DNA of 64,000 nt from Bacteroidales bacterium UBA6401 (lineage in GTDB: Bacteria > Bacteroidota > Bacteroidia > Bacteroidales > UBA932). Where the stretch lies: NCBI GenBank assembly GCA_002438635.1, contig DJPX01000029.1, positions 34,223 to 98,222 of the forward strand, in the 5' to 3' direction. Position numbers and translations under genes: made by a program. Shown one piece after another: positions 8,631-18,167 of the stretch. Every line of letters starts with the position of its first letter. The stretch's first letter is position 1. Under the pieces are notes generated by a model. It was given only the letters and a program-made list of their open reading frames with translations. It made no database searches and was not told the DNA's origin.

Positions 8631-10310
8631 CTACCACCCTGGATTATTTTCACCAAATTCTTTGTTATTAGTCTCTTCCGCTATAGGAACAGCAAAAAGA
8701 TAATATCTTTCAGGGAAAACACGAGTTCCCTCCGCTTCGTTATCCACATCTATTGTGGTATAAGAGAACGTGCCATCTGCATTTTTCGTCACATTAACAC
8801 CATGAACGACTTGGCCATTAATTACAGATTCAGCAAGTCTCCATCTACGAAGATCCCAATATCTAAATCCTTCACCAGCGAGTTCTACTATACGCTCATG
8901 CCTTAAATAGCCCATAAATTCTTCGAGAGATGATGCGCTAGCACGTCCTGGAAGCCCCACACGAGAACGAACTTTATTAAGTTCTATAGTTGCATTCTTC
9001 AAATCTCCTGATTGAGCAAGTGCTTCCGCTTTGTTTAAAAGCACCTCAGCATAGCGAAGGAAAATACCAAAATGACTACTTCCATTCTTTTCCCAACCAG
9101 TTTGATTTTCAGTAAGGAATTTTTTGAAGAAATACCCTGTGGTTGTAGATTGAACAGCACTAGTACGCTTAAAATTTAACCTAGCATCTGTTCCCCCTGA
9201 ATATGTTTGAATACGACGGCCTTCCCACAAAGCATTATTATAAAGCACTGTAGCATAGAAACGCTGTTCTCTTCCCGTATACGGATCACTTCCGTTTACA
9301 GACCAATCGAACTTGCTACCATCTGCCATCTCATATTCATCTACCATCTCAGATGTTGGGCCAAATGCGCTATATAAAGTAGCATTTCCATGATGTTGTC
9401 CATCACCTATAGGGCGGAAGAATTGGTCGTGACGATGTGTAAGGTTGCTTTGACCAGAACTACTAAAAGTGACAGTTATAAGATTTTCTGAATTATTCTG
9501 CTCTGAAAAAACTGTAGCATAATTTGAAATCAAAGCACCACCAAATCTTTCACATGAATCAGCAGCAGTTACAGCCAATTCCCAATCTTTTGCCCACAAT
9601 GCAGCACGACTAAGATAACCATACGCTCCAGCTTTAGTGATTCTACCTTTCTGCTCATCTTCCCATGTCTTAGGAAGAGTCTCAGCCGCGAACTTTAAGT
9701 CCGATAACACAAAATCCCAACTCTCTTTTTCAGAAGAACGCTTTTTATTATTTGCATCATTAGGATTTCCCTCCTCTGCGTAACCCTGATCAAGCCCGCC
9801 TTCTTCTGTCCGTAGAACGACCCCACCATAAAGCCTAATCAGCTGAAAATAGTTCATTGCTCTAAAGAAACGAACCTCGGCCTCTCTAACTTTAAGCCAA
9901 TCTTCACCAAAGTCCTCATAATGTTTGGGAGATTCGACTAAAAATTCATTACATCTCTTTATCCTTGTATAATTCGTAGTCCAGCATTCAAATGGACCAG
10001 CTCCAGACTCCTTTGAGAAAATAGCCGCTTGAAGCAAAACCTGATTAAAAGAATGATTATATTGATTCCATGAGCTACTCTTTACCAGATCAGAATAGGC
10101 ATCTGTAAAATTAGCTGGATCAGAGATTTCCGTAGCATACTTCAAATATGCATAAAAGTTATATACATTGTACTCAAGTGACTTCTGACTGCCCCACACT
10201 ACACTATCAATAAACTTGTCTTCTGGGGTTTTATCCAAAAATCCTTCGCAACTTGAGATCACCATGCCAAGGCCCAAAAGAACGACGATATGTTTAACTA
10301 TTTTTTTCAT
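8631..10310 (-). CDS. SusD/RagB-type glycan-binding lipoprotein (locus A)
   Basis: Outer-membrane lipoprotein that caps the SusC barrel and captures the ligand. Lipobox SSC is followed by EGFLDKTPED, the typical SusD start; TPR-like helices with FFRAMNYFQLIRLYGGVVLRT lie near 150-170; and the C-terminal signature LRHERIVELAGEGFRYWDLRRWRLAE is near 460-485. Length 559 is normal. The start is ATG 10310, 15 bases after the SusC stop; the TTG at 10319 is less likely. Confidence 0.95.
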   Translation of the reverse strand: MKKIVKHIVVLLGLGMVISSCEGFLDKTPEDKFIDSVVWGSQKSLEYNVYNFYAYLKYATEISDPANFTDAYSDLVKSSSWNQYNHSFNQVLLQAAIFSKESGAGPFECWTTNYTRIKRCNEFLVESPKHYEDFGEDWLKVREAEVRFFRAMNYFQLIRLYGGVVLRTEEGGLDQGYAEEGNPNDANNKKRSSEKESWDFVLSDLKFAAETLPKTWEDEQKGRITKAGAYGYLSRAALWAKDWELAVTAADSCERFGGALISNYATVFSEQNNSENLITVTFSSSGQSNLTHRHDQFFRPIGDGQHHGNATLYSAFGPTSEMVDEYEMADGSKFDWSVNGSDPYTGREQRFYATVLYNNALWEGRRIQTYSGGTDARLNFKRTSAVQSTTTGYFFKKFLTENQTGWEKNGSSHFGIFLRYAEVLLNKAEALAQSGDLKNATIELNKVRSRVGLPGRASASSLEEFMGYLRHERIVELAGEGFRYWDLRRWRLAESVINGQVVHGVNVTKNADGTFSYTTIDVDNEAEGTRVFPERYYLFAVPIAEETNNKEFGENNPGW

Positions 10311-10325
10311 CTTCTGCAATCACGA

Positions 10326-13300
10326 TTAGAATGTTAGATTCATACCTATAGAAAAAGTCTTCTGCTGTGGATAATAACCATTTGAAATACCAGGATTCTC
10401 CGGATCAAGATATTTGAATGCGCTGAAAGTCAAAAGATTAGTTCCAGCTAAATATACAGTAACTCTTTGAAGAAAACCTAACTTTTTAAGAGTTTCCATA
10501 GGAATTGTATAAGAAAGTTGCATGTTCTTAAGTCGAAGGTACGACCCATCGACAATCCAAAAATCGGAAGCCCAAGCATTACTTGCGTTTGTTGTTGAAG
10601 AAAGACGAGGATACTTTCCGCTAGTATTATCTGGTCTCCACGCATCTTGAACAAGATACAAAACAGAATTGCCACCACCATAAAAGGCTCTTGTAAACAT
10701 GGTATTATCTGTAGTATTATTATAAGCACCAGAAAGCATATAGTTGCATAAAGTTGCTCCCTGAAGGAGGGCCGACAAAGTAAACCCTTTATAACTTATC
10801 TCTGTATTTAAAGAAAATGTCATTTCTGGAATTTGACTTCGTCCTATCTTTACATAATCAGCACCTGAGGTAATCTGTCCATCCCCATTCACATCCTGAT
10901 ACTTGATAGAACCTGCTTCATTTTTTCCAGTAGGAGCTACTGGCCAATCAGCGGCCTCCTCATCGCTTTGAAAAAGTCCAAGAGAATGAAATCCATAAAA
11001 AGAATTAAGTGGTTGGCCTAACTGTGCCCGATAAGTAGGATGATTGTCTGAAAGTCTTTTTGAAAGAAGCTTATTCCTAGACCAAGACATAATACCCGTA
11101 ATATTATAACTTAAGCCATTAGAGAACCAATTGTCATGTCGTATGGTAAGTTCAAAGCCTCTATTATCCATACTACCTGAATTCATCCATGTAGGATAAT
11201 TTCCACCTAACGAAGGAGAATATGTACCAGTGGCATCATATTCGAGAATACGTGATGTATATTTATAGAAGACATCAGCATCGACAGAGAGCTTACTATC
11301 AAAGAATTTCGACTCTACTCCGACATTGTAAACATTCGTTCTGGACCATGTAAGATCACTATGCACATATCCTGTAGAATAAAATGATGCTTGCGGCTGA
11401 CCACCTATTATAAAAGTATTAGATGCTATACCATATGTTCTATAATACAGGTCTTTTGAAGTGTCATCAGAACCAAGAACACCGTATGAAGCCTTTAACT
11501 TCAAGAAATCAACAGTTTCTGCTAGCGAAGCGAAGAAATCTTCCTTACTCATAATCCATCCTGCAGCCACAGAAGGGAAAAATCCCCATCTATGACCCGG
11601 CGCAAACTTAGATGAACCATCTGCACGCGCGGTAACCCCAAAAAGATATTTTTCACTAAAAGAATAATCTATCCTTGTAGCAAAAGATTCCAACGAAGTG
11701 CTCCAAGCATGAGAGCCCGTCGGCTGTGAATTACCTTCTGATACACCCAAACTTATATCAACTGGGAATTCAGTAAAATACCCTTTCTTATAACTGGTCA
11801 TCGTGTCAGAATAACCAGTAGATTGCTCATAGAAAAGAACAGCTGATATACTGTGTTTTCCAAAAGTCCTATTATACTCTATTTGCGGACGAAGCAGATA
11901 ATTGTATCCGTATGACGCACTCTTATTGTAATTATTTTCTGGTATTCCTTGAGATATCTGAGTATCGATAGTTTTTGTTTCCACAGTAAAACGATAAACT
12001 TCATGCGAATGCATAAAATTCATATTCTGCGTAAACCCGAAGTCATACCCGAAGAAAATATGTGCTTTCAGCCCCCTTAACGCATCTGTTTTTCCGAAAT
12101 CGTACTCTAATTTAGCCTGTGTGTTGAGATTATACCTGCGTGTCGTTTGATATCCAGAATCTGTAAGAGAAGAAAGCGGAGAACGATAGTATGTTCCGTG
12201 ATTAAAAGTCAATGGTTTTCCCTTATATTCCGTAGCAAGTATAGGCAACGCATAATATGCAGCCGTAATAGGACTAAACTCAGCCACTGGAGAAATGTTG
12301 TAACCAGGCAAATTTTGCTCTGATGTGTTACCTGCTATATTAAGTGTAAGACTTAAGCCATCTGCCAACTTTGCTTCTATGTTAGAACGAATGTTAAATC
12401 TATTATAATCAGTATTTTTTAATATACCCTCTTGATCGAAAAAGCCTAGTGATGTATAATGTTTAAGTCTATCCGTTCCTCCGGTAGCAGAGAGATTATG
12501 CTGTTGCTGAAATCCAAAATTATTATAAATAACCTTCTGCCAATCTGTTTCCGCATATATTCCCTGTTCCTTCATCCAACTGATCGTATCCTCTGTCCAG
12601 TATGGATCATATCCATCCAGCGTACGCGCAAGATTGTGATAATAAATATACTGCTCTGCATTACAAAATTCTGGCATAGCTGTATTATTTGTGAATGTAG
12701 CGGAGCCATCATACGAAATCTTGGTTGCTCCTTCTCCTCCACTTTTTGTAGTTACGAGAATAACTCCGTTAGCTCCACGCACTCCATAGATTGCTGCCGT
12801 CGCTGCATCCTTTAATACTGTTACAGAGGCGACATCATTTGGATTTACATAATTAATTTGTCCTTCTACACCATCGATTATAACAAGTGGAGTGGAATCG
12901 TTGAATGTTGAAAGACCTCGTACCAAAAGTGTAGCACCATCAGCACCTGGGGTTCCGGTATTTTGAATGGTCGTCATACCAGCAAGTCTTCCAGCTAGTA
13001 GTCCAGAGACATTCGTTGCAGGAGCTTTCATAAGGTCTTTACTAGTCACCTGTGAAACTGAACCTATCAACATCTCTTTTTTCTGTTGACCATATCCGAT
13101 CACTACAGCATCCTCCAAGAAAGTAGAGTCGAGTTCAAGAACCACATCGATTCTCGAGCCACTCCCCACCTTTACTTCCTTATCTTTATACCCCACCATA
13201 CTGAATACAAGTACAGCATCAGAGCCTATAATCTCAATGGAATAAACTCCATCCATATCGGTCATTACAGCTCCACTTTCTTGCCCTTTTTGGAACACAT

Positions 13301-13427
13301 ACACTCCTGGTTCGACACCTTCTGGTCCACTGACCACCCCTGTTATGGTACGTGATTGTGCAAAAGATTGAGTGCCAATACCAAAGCACATTAAGATTGT
13401 AAGAAATTGAATTACAATTTTACGCAT
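10326..13427 (-). CDS. SusC/RagA TonB-dependent transporter (locus A)
   Basis: Outer-membrane transporter importing oligomers with the energy of TonB. It has 1033 residues: signal peptide ending SFAQS, a carboxypeptidase-regulatory-like domain (about 27-110), a plug with DAVVIGYGQQKKEMLIGSVS and LVRGLSTFNDSTPLVIIDGV, and a 22-strand barrel ending in NLTF. The plug phrase LMKAPATNVSGLLAGRLAG and the end NPGISNGYYPQQ are nearly repeated in the locus B SusC, indicating common descent. No STN domain is seen, so direct anti-sigma signalling is not expected. Confidence 0.96.
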   Translation of the reverse strand: MRKIVIQFLTILMCFGIGTQSFAQSRTITGVVSGPEGVEPGVYVFQKGQESGAVMTDMDGVYSIEIIGSDAVLVFSMVGYKDKEVKVGSGSRIDVVLELDSTFLEDAVVIGYGQQKKEMLIGSVSQVTSKDLMKAPATNVSGLLAGRLAGMTTIQNTGTPGADGATLLVRGLSTFNDSTPLVIIDGVEGQINYVNPNDVASVTVLKDAATAAIYGVRGANGVILVTTKSGGEGATKISYDGSATFTNNTAMPEFCNAEQYIYYHNLARTLDGYDPYWTEDTISWMKEQGIYAETDWQKVIYNNFGFQQQHNLSATGGTDRLKHYTSLGFFDQEGILKNTDYNRFNIRSNIEAKLADGLSLTLNIAGNTSEQNLPGYNISPVAEFSPITAAYYALPILATEYKGKPLTFNHGTYYRSPLSSLTDSGYQTTRRYNLNTQAKLEYDFGKTDALRGLKAHIFFGYDFGFTQNMNFMHSHEVYRFTVETKTIDTQISQGIPENNYNKSASYGYNYLLRPQIEYNRTFGKHSISAVLFYEQSTGYSDTMTSYKKGYFTEFPVDISLGVSEGNSQPTGSHAWSTSLESFATRIDYSFSEKYLFGVTARADGSSKFAPGHRWGFFPSVAAGWIMSKEDFFASLAETVDFLKLKASYGVLGSDDTSKDLYYRTYGIASNTFIIGGQPQASFYSTGYVHSDLTWSRTNVYNVGVESKFFDSKLSVDADVFYKYTSRILEYDATGTYSPSLGGNYPTWMNSGSMDNRGFELTIRHDNWFSNGLSYNITGIMSWSRNKLLSKRLSDNHPTYRAQLGQPLNSFYGFHSLGLFQSDEEAADWPVAPTGKNEAGSIKYQDVNGDGQITSGADYVKIGRSQIPEMTFSLNTEISYKGFTLSALLQGATLCNYMLSGAYNNTTDNTMFTRAFYGGGNSVLYLVQDAWRPDNTSGKYPRLSSTTNASNAWASDFWIVDGSYLRLKNMQLSYTIPMETLKKLGFLQRVTVYLAGTNLLTFSAFKYLDPENPGISNGYYPQQKTFSIGMNLTF

Positions 13428-13455
13428 TATTAAAATTTATTTGGCTTATGGACGC

Positions 13456-13463
13456 CAAAATTA
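13456..13463 (-). promoter_or_regulatory. Possible -7 box for locus A
   Basis: TAATTTTG on the minus strand fits TAnnTTTG and lies 28 bases before the SusC ATG, in the 95-bp gap between divergent genes. No matching TTG at -33 is evident, so the call is weak. On the plus strand only a 7/8 match (CATATTTG near 13487) serves the divergent glycosidase gene. Confidence 0.3.
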
Positions 13464-13522
13464 GTAAAAGTTTCGATAATTATACGCATATTTGCTATAT
13501 ATAATTAAAGAATTTTAAGAAT

Positions 13523-14554
13523 ATGCGAAAATTTTATTTGATAATCACTGCATTAACTATTAATTTATTTTTCTTCGCCTGCACACCTAAAAACTCAGCT
13601 CCTCAAACACCGGATGTACCTGATGTTCCACAAGAGGATTGGACTTGGGAGAATGGTTATCCTAAAGGTGTTATAGTGGAAGAATTTGAAGAGACTTTCT
13701 CCGACGGAAAGAAATGCCTCGGGTTCGTAGCTACAATTGACTTCAAGGCCAATCCAAACCTCACTTTCAATTGTATGCTTTCACAAAAAAAGAAAAAGCC
13801 AAGTGATTTTTTCGCAGATTTTTCAGATAAGACCACAACAGCATGCCTTGCAGTAAATGCAGGCTATTTCGCGGGATACACTTCAGTAAGCATGTGCATC
13901 CATCAAGGAAAAGTTAGGCAAAGAGCTTGGCCAAGTTTTAATTGGCCTAACGACGAGAATCCACAGACAGTGATATATCCCATACGATCTGCGATTGGCC
14001 AAAATAAAGACGGCAGTTTCGAAATCCATTGGACATACTGCACTAAGCCATCCATGGCAGAGCACACTGCCTTTCCATCAGCACTTGACAATAACGAAAA
14101 GACGCAGACTTTCATGAGTGAACCACCAAGCGCGGACTATTGCCCAGGTACATTTACTTGGGAGCCATACGAAGCAGTAGGAGGAGGCCCTCGATTAGTT
14201 CAAGGTGGCAAGGACGTGGCAGTAGAAAATTATTGGGCAGAGTGCCTCGATGCTGGCGGAACCTCGGGTCTTATTAGAGTAAATCGCACTGCAGCAGGCA
14301 TTACCGAGGATGGCAAGCTTATCCTTATCGTAGCGGATGGTAGAGGGTCAAGAGGTAGTGCCGGCTATACGCTATCGGAATTGGCACAAAAATTCATCTC
14401 ACTCGGATGTACGGACGCCATTAACCTCGATGGAGGCGGGTCTTCTTGTATGGTAGGCGCAGAAGGAAAAATTCTTAACCTGCCAAGCGATAAAGCTGGA
14501 GAAAGAAGCGTGTCCACAGCCATCGTGATAGCCGAGACACGCAGACGCTCTTAA
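13523..14554 (+). CDS. NAGPA-type phosphodiester glycosidase lipoprotein (locus A)
   Basis: Lipoprotein of 343 residues (lipobox FFAC, Cys20; Pro-rich linker) with a phosphodiester glycosidase domain (PF09992, related to the mammalian uncovering enzyme that removes GlcNAc from GlcNAc-1-phosphodiesters). Conserved landmarks are NAGYF at 112-116, VNRTAAGIT at 253-261, ADGRG at 271-275 and INLDGGGSS near 300-308. It is transcribed away from SusC A, and its stop overlaps the stop of the convergent GDPD gene (14551-14554). A paralogue in locus B is 24447-25454. The sugar specificity is not visible. Confidence 0.82.
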   Translation: MRKFYLIITALTINLFFFACTPKNSAPQTPDVPDVPQEDWTWENGYPKGVIVEEFEETFSDGKKCLGFVATIDFKANPNLTFNCMLSQKKKKPSDFFADFSDKTTTACLAVNAGYFAGYTSVSMCIHQGKVRQRAWPSFNWPNDENPQTVIYPIRSAIGQNKDGSFEIHWTYCTKPSMAEHTAFPSALDNNEKTQTFMSEPPSADYCPGTFTWEPYEAVGGGPRLVQGGKDVAVENYWAECLDAGGTSGLIRVNRTAAGITEDGKLILIVADGRGSRGSAGYTLSELAQKFISLGCTDAINLDGGGSSCMVGAEGKILNLPSDKAGERSVSTAIVIAETRRRS

Positions 14555-16641
14555 AACAGTCTATCTAAGATCTCTTTAAGGCTGTCGGGATTATCGGTAG
14601 TGATATAATCAACTCCGAGACCGATGGCCTTTTTCATATCGTTATCGCTATTTACAGTCCAAGCATTCACTACCATCCCGATGCTATGAGCCGTAGTGAA
14701 AATAGACTTATTATTAAACAGATACTCGTATCCAAAATCCGCACATAGTATTCCACTATCCTTAAGCCCCTGAAGATCGTCAGTGCTCCTCAAATAACCC
14801 ACTATAGCTCCTTTTTGAGAAGAAGCAATTTGCTTGCAGACAGGAAGAGAGAAACTAATATACTCGGCATAAGGGGCATAACCCATATCGTTTACCATCT
14901 TGAGCATTTTCGATGTGCATTCTTCATCTTTTGCCGCAGAAGAATGTTCCTTAATTTCGATAACAAGCTTAGTGTCAGTATGCTTCAAAGCCTCATTAAT
15001 GAAATTTTCAAGGGTCGGTATTCCATTAAGTTCAGCATAAGAGCTGCTTTGCACAGTCTTTCCATTCCACTTTCCATCGTGATTCACCACCATACGCCCA
15101 TCGGCTGTAAGCCAAACATCAAGTTCCACAGCATCGAAGCCTGCTTGTTGTGCAGCCTGCAAAGCAGCGATGGAATTTTCGTCATATTGTTTATGGAATC
15201 CTCGGTGAGCCACTATTATAGGACGGGAAAGAAGCTTGGCATTATCTGAAAAGAAAAACTCACAATTTCCAATCGGAGAACTCTGCGTGCCCCGAATCAA
15301 AGAGATTTTATACCCACCATCCACAAGCTCCTTTGGAAGAGTCACTACCATTTTGCCGGCACTAACCTTAGCATCCGCTTCTGCTGCCAAAGTACTTTTC
15401 ATGGACTTAAACCTAATTTTATCACCATTTCTAAATCCATCGCCACAAATGGTATATTCGCTTTCCGGACGAAGAATACATAATGGTAGATACATAAGAT
15501 TCTTAAGATCTATGGCTTTTTCGGAGAAATCATGATCCGCATTCTGCCATAGGCTCTGAATATCACTCTCGCGCAAGACAGCGTCATAGATCCTCGCTAC
15601 CACCACATCCCCATCCCATGCACTTTCCGCATAATCTCCTGTCGAGCTGTCTCCACCTATGCAGAACCACTGGGCAGTTCTCTGCGAAGGAAAGACAAAT
15701 TCGCCCTCCGCATCCACCTCCTTTTTCAGTTCTCCATTTATATATACCCGGGCCTTACCTGCTGTTTTATCCCATACGCCTACTACGTGGTAGTATTTTC
15801 CAACCTCCGGAACCACTCCACTCTGCGCCCAACACCAGTTGCTAGCACCATCCCTGCTTACATTTGGAAGGAAAGTAATATCGCGGCCTTGCGAAGGAGA
15901 TGACAGCAAAAACCCTGTACCACCATCTTGCATAGAAGAAAACATCTTCACTTCACCCTCTACATTGTTTTGTTCGGAGAGCATGAATTGCACCTCAAGA
16001 GTATGCCCATCACTAAGAGCATCTTTAATAGTTCTTCCTGAAGAATAACCTATTTTATAATATCCATCTTGGCAATTCTCCCCCAAACTACCTAAAAAAC
16101 GAGCTACATTACGCCCGGCATCACTATTATAATAAACCACAGACCCATCTCCTTCTATATACTTAATAAACACGCTATTGGATGAAGCATCCTTAGCACT
16201 CCCATCATCTTCGAATACTGCATCAAATGCAAGTGCCGACTTAACTGTCACGCTGAGCTCCTTATATACCTCCGACGCTTGCGTAGCATATATTTTTATG
16301 CCAATCTTCCTGTCACCCTCATAAGAAAGTTTGTCTAACGAAAGGACCAATTCCGTCTCGGATCTAGACACCTCCACAAAAGACTCTACGCTAAGCGTAT
16401 AATCCCATTTAGAGTTACAATCCACAGACACCACTACCTCTGAGCCAGGGTCTGTCACAGTTTTAGTCCGAGTAGAAACAACTATATATACATCCTCCTT
16501 CGGAATATCTGGCGTAGGGGTCGGCGTTACTGGCTGACTTTCTGGCTTACAAGCCACCACACTTAGTGCCAATGCACAAACGCAAAAGCAACTACTCAAC
16601 TTCTTGTGGTAAAATAATTTCCGGAATAATGAGCTCTTCAT
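14551..16641 (-). CDS. Multidomain lipoprotein with glycerophosphodiester phosphodiesterase domain
   Basis: A 696-residue predicted lipoprotein (lipobox SVVAC). Order of parts: BACON-like Ig domain (about 50-135), LamG/concanavalin-like domain (about 150-370; GYYKIGYSSGRTIKDALSDG and YHVVGVWDKTAGKARVYING), IPT-like segment (about 385-465), then a GDPD TIM barrel (about 470-696). Catalytic GDPD features are all present: AHRGFHKQYDENS, ELDVWLTADGRMVVNHDG and LVIEIKEH. Such enzymes split glycerophosphodiesters, including glycerol-phosphate polymers. The first 50 bases overlap the 3' end of the ATPase gene upstream in another frame; an internal TTG start just before the hydrophobic core is an alternative. 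Confidence 0.85.
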   Translation of the reverse strand: MKSSLFRKLFYHKKLSSCFCVCALALSVVACKPESQPVTPTPTPDIPKEDVYIVVSTRTKTVTDPGSEVVVSVDCNSKWDYTLSVESFVEVSRSETELVLSLDKLSYEGDRKIGIKIYATQASEVYKELSVTVKSALAFDAVFEDDGSAKDASSNSVFIKYIEGDGSVVYYNSDAGRNVARFLGSLGENCQDGYYKIGYSSGRTIKDALSDGHTLEVQFMLSEQNNVEGEVKMFSSMQDGGTGFLLSSPSQGRDITFLPNVSRDGASNWCWAQSGVVPEVGKYYHVVGVWDKTAGKARVYINGELKKEVDAEGEFVFPSQRTAQWFCIGGDSSTGDYAESAWDGDVVVARIYDAVLRESDIQSLWQNADHDFSEKAIDLKNLMYLPLCILRPESEYTICGDGFRNGDKIRFKSMKSTLAAEADAKVSAGKMVVTLPKELVDGGYKISLIRGTQSSPIGNCEFFFSDNAKLLSRPIIVAHRGFHKQYDENSIAALQAAQQAGFDAVELDVWLTADGRMVVNHDGKWNGKTVQSSSYAELNGIPTLENFINEALKHTDTKLVIEIKEHSSAAKDEECTSKMLKMVNDMGYAPYAEYISFSLPVCKQIASSQKGAIVGYLRSTDDLQGLKDSGILCADFGYEYLFNNKSIFTTAHSIGMVVNAWTVNSDNDMKKAIGLGVDYITTDNPDSLKEILDRLF

Positions 16642-17971
16642 TGTTATTTTCTTTTAAAAACATTACATAATAAATAGGCATATAATCTACTCCATTTTCT
16701 TTAAACACATCCCGCTCATTACTAAAAACGATTGCATTATTTACATGATATTCAGCGGTCGAAAGAAAATAATCAAGTGCACTATGAATTTTATAATCTT
16801 TGCCAGATTTCACTTCTATCGGAAGAATAGATAGTGAAGTATAATCATCTATAAGATAATCGACTTCACCATGCTTTTTGTTATCATAGTAGTGCAAATC
16901 GAAACCATGGGCATGAAGTTCTTGTGCTACAACAGATTCATAAACGGAGCCAAGATTAACACTATTCTCTTCCCCAAGTATAGCATTTATGTTTGTTTTA
17001 TACAGAATATTTGTAAGAATACCCACATCACTGAGATATAACTTTAACAAATTCTTACTTTCAGATTCCTTCAATGGAAATTTAGGATTACTTATCGACT
17101 GAACAGACAATACTACTCCCGAATTTATCAAATACTCAAATTCGTCTGCATAATCACTAAATTGCTTATGACTGGATGTCCGTTCTATATTCTTTACGAC
17201 AATTCTTTTCTTTTTGTTCTCCATGTTAGACGGAACCATGTCAAATATTTTACGGATAACTAATTTATTTTCATTATCGCATTGCGAAGCATCTATCTTG
17301 TACAAATCATATATATCTTGCTGAATATTACGAACTACCACTATATTGCGAGTATCTATAAACTTGTTTACCGAATCTGGCATCCCCCCGACAATAAGAT
17401 ATAGTTTGAATTGTCTCAACATATAGTTATGCAGAGCATCATTTAAAGGCTTTTTTTCAATAAAGTGCTCTCTAACACCATCAATAGTACTTTGACCACA
17501 TCCCATTGCTAAAAGAAACTCTTCAAAATCTAACGGATACATCTGTTCTATAGCGATACTGCCAAGCGGAACAGAAGATGTTCGAGATAAAGCCACACCT
17601 AATTCAGAGCCACTCGCAATATATCTATATTTACCATCTTCATTAAGAAATTTTAAGATGGTCATAAGGTGCGGGTAACTTTGAATTTCGTCCAAAAATA
17701 CAAGTGTATCCTCGAAGGTCCCCAGATGCATTCCCGCCACGACGCCAAGTTGCAAATAAAAGTCATCTACACTATGAACATCAGCAAATATCCTGGCACC
17801 CTCCTTATCTTCCTTAAGGTTTATCTCTACGAAATTCGTAAAAAGACGACTTCCCACATATCTAATTAGATATGATTTTCCCACCTGCCTAGCACCATTA
17901 ACTAAAAGAATTTTATGAGATTCCGTCTTAAGAAAACGCTCAATGAATGATGTAAATTTCCTATATAGCAT
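16592..17971 (-). CDS. AAA ATPase with DUF4143 (COG1373 type)
   Basis: A 459-residue member of the AAA_14-DUF4143 family. Walker A GARQVGKS is at 26-33, Walker B LVFLDEIQ near 90-97, and the C-terminal half has the nuclease-like DUF4143 fold (LKLYLSDVGIL; HYYDNKKHGEVDYLIDD; LPIEVKSGKDY). The family is common in accessory regions of Bacteroidota and its function is not settled. Homologues usually end soon after a PIYYVMFL-like segment; here about 18 further residues run into the GDPD gene. Codon use is visibly more AT-rich than in flanking loci. Confidence 0.85.
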   Translation of the reverse strand: MLYRKFTSFIERFLKTESHKILLVNGARQVGKSYLIRYVGSRLFTNFVEINLKEDKEGARIFADVHSVDDFYLQLGVVAGMHLGTFEDTLVFLDEIQSYPHLMTILKFLNEDGKYRYIASGSELGVALSRTSSVPLGSIAIEQMYPLDFEEFLLAMGCGQSTIDGVREHFIEKKPLNDALHNYMLRQFKLYLIVGGMPDSVNKFIDTRNIVVVRNIQQDIYDLYKIDASQCDNENKLVIRKIFDMVPSNMENKKKRIVVKNIERTSSHKQFSDYADEFEYLINSGVVLSVQSISNPKFPLKESESKNLLKLYLSDVGILTNILYKTNINAILGEENSVNLGSVYESVVAQELHAHGFDLHYYDNKKHGEVDYLIDDYTSLSILPIEVKSGKDYKIHSALDYFLSTAEYHVNNAIVFSNERDVFKENGVDYMPIYYVMFLKENNNEELIIPEIILPQEVE

Positions 17972-17992
17972 TTCATTAAATAATCAACAACG

Positions 17993-18022
17993 CAAATATA
18001 CTATAAATCAGTAGATAAACAA
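17993..18022 (-). promoter_or_regulatory. Promoter for the DUF4143 ATPase gene
   Basis: TTG (18020-18022) and TATATTTG (17993-18000) on the minus strand are separated by exactly 19 bases, matching the Bacteroidota consensus. The -7 box ends 21 bases before the ATG at 17971. The first 33-bp repeat begins 8 bp upstream of the -33 element. Confidence 0.55.
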
Positions 18023-18030
18023 TAACAAAG

Positions 18031-18106
18031 GGACTTTTTCGCACTTTTAGACTATTAAAATTGGGACTTTTTCCGAATTTTTAGGAGTGATTTTAAGGAC
18101 TTTTTC
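18031..18106. repeat. Three direct repeats at 33-bp spacing between divergent ATPase promoters
   Basis: The decamer GGACTTTTTC occurs at 18031-18040, 18064-18073 and 18097-18106, so the starts are exactly 33 bp apart (about three helical turns). Similarity continues past the decamer in units 1 and 2 (CTTTTAG versus TTTTTAG). All copies are in the same orientation and lie between the two divergent promoters, as expected for a cooperative operator or iteron set. Confidence 0.8.
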
Positions 18107-18113
18107 TGAATTT

Positions 18114-18148
18114 CATTACCATTTTATGGTAACCACTTTATGGTAATG
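18114..18148. promoter_or_regulatory. Inverted repeat near the plus-strand ATPase promoter
   Basis: CATTACCA (18114-18121) is mirrored by TGGTAA at 18127-18132 and again by TGGTAATG at 18141-18148; TTTATGGTAA itself is repeated 14 bp apart. The element ends 11 bp before the -7 box of the plus-strand ATPase gene and covers the expected -33 region, so it may be an operator. Confidence 0.5.
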
Positions 18149-18159
18149 AGGAAAATTGC

Positions 18160-18167
18160 TATATTTG
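18160..18167 (+). promoter_or_regulatory. -7 box for the plus-strand ATPase
   Basis: TATATTTG is an exact TAnnTTTG match ending 11 bases before the ATG at 18179. The -33 region shows only a poor TTTATGG, overlapped by the inverted repeat. The box position argues against the in-frame ATG at 18140 as the start, because that codon would lie upstream of transcription. Confidence 0.45.

Noticed and set aside
14815..15249. 144-codon open frame on the plus strand opposite the GDPD domain
   Set aside because: It is antisense to the catalytic GDPD motifs and has no signal, domain or promoter.
18031..18129. CRISPR array
   Set aside because: Only three 10-base repeats with AT-rich similar intervening sequence and no cas genes; the spacing and promoters favour a regulatory element.
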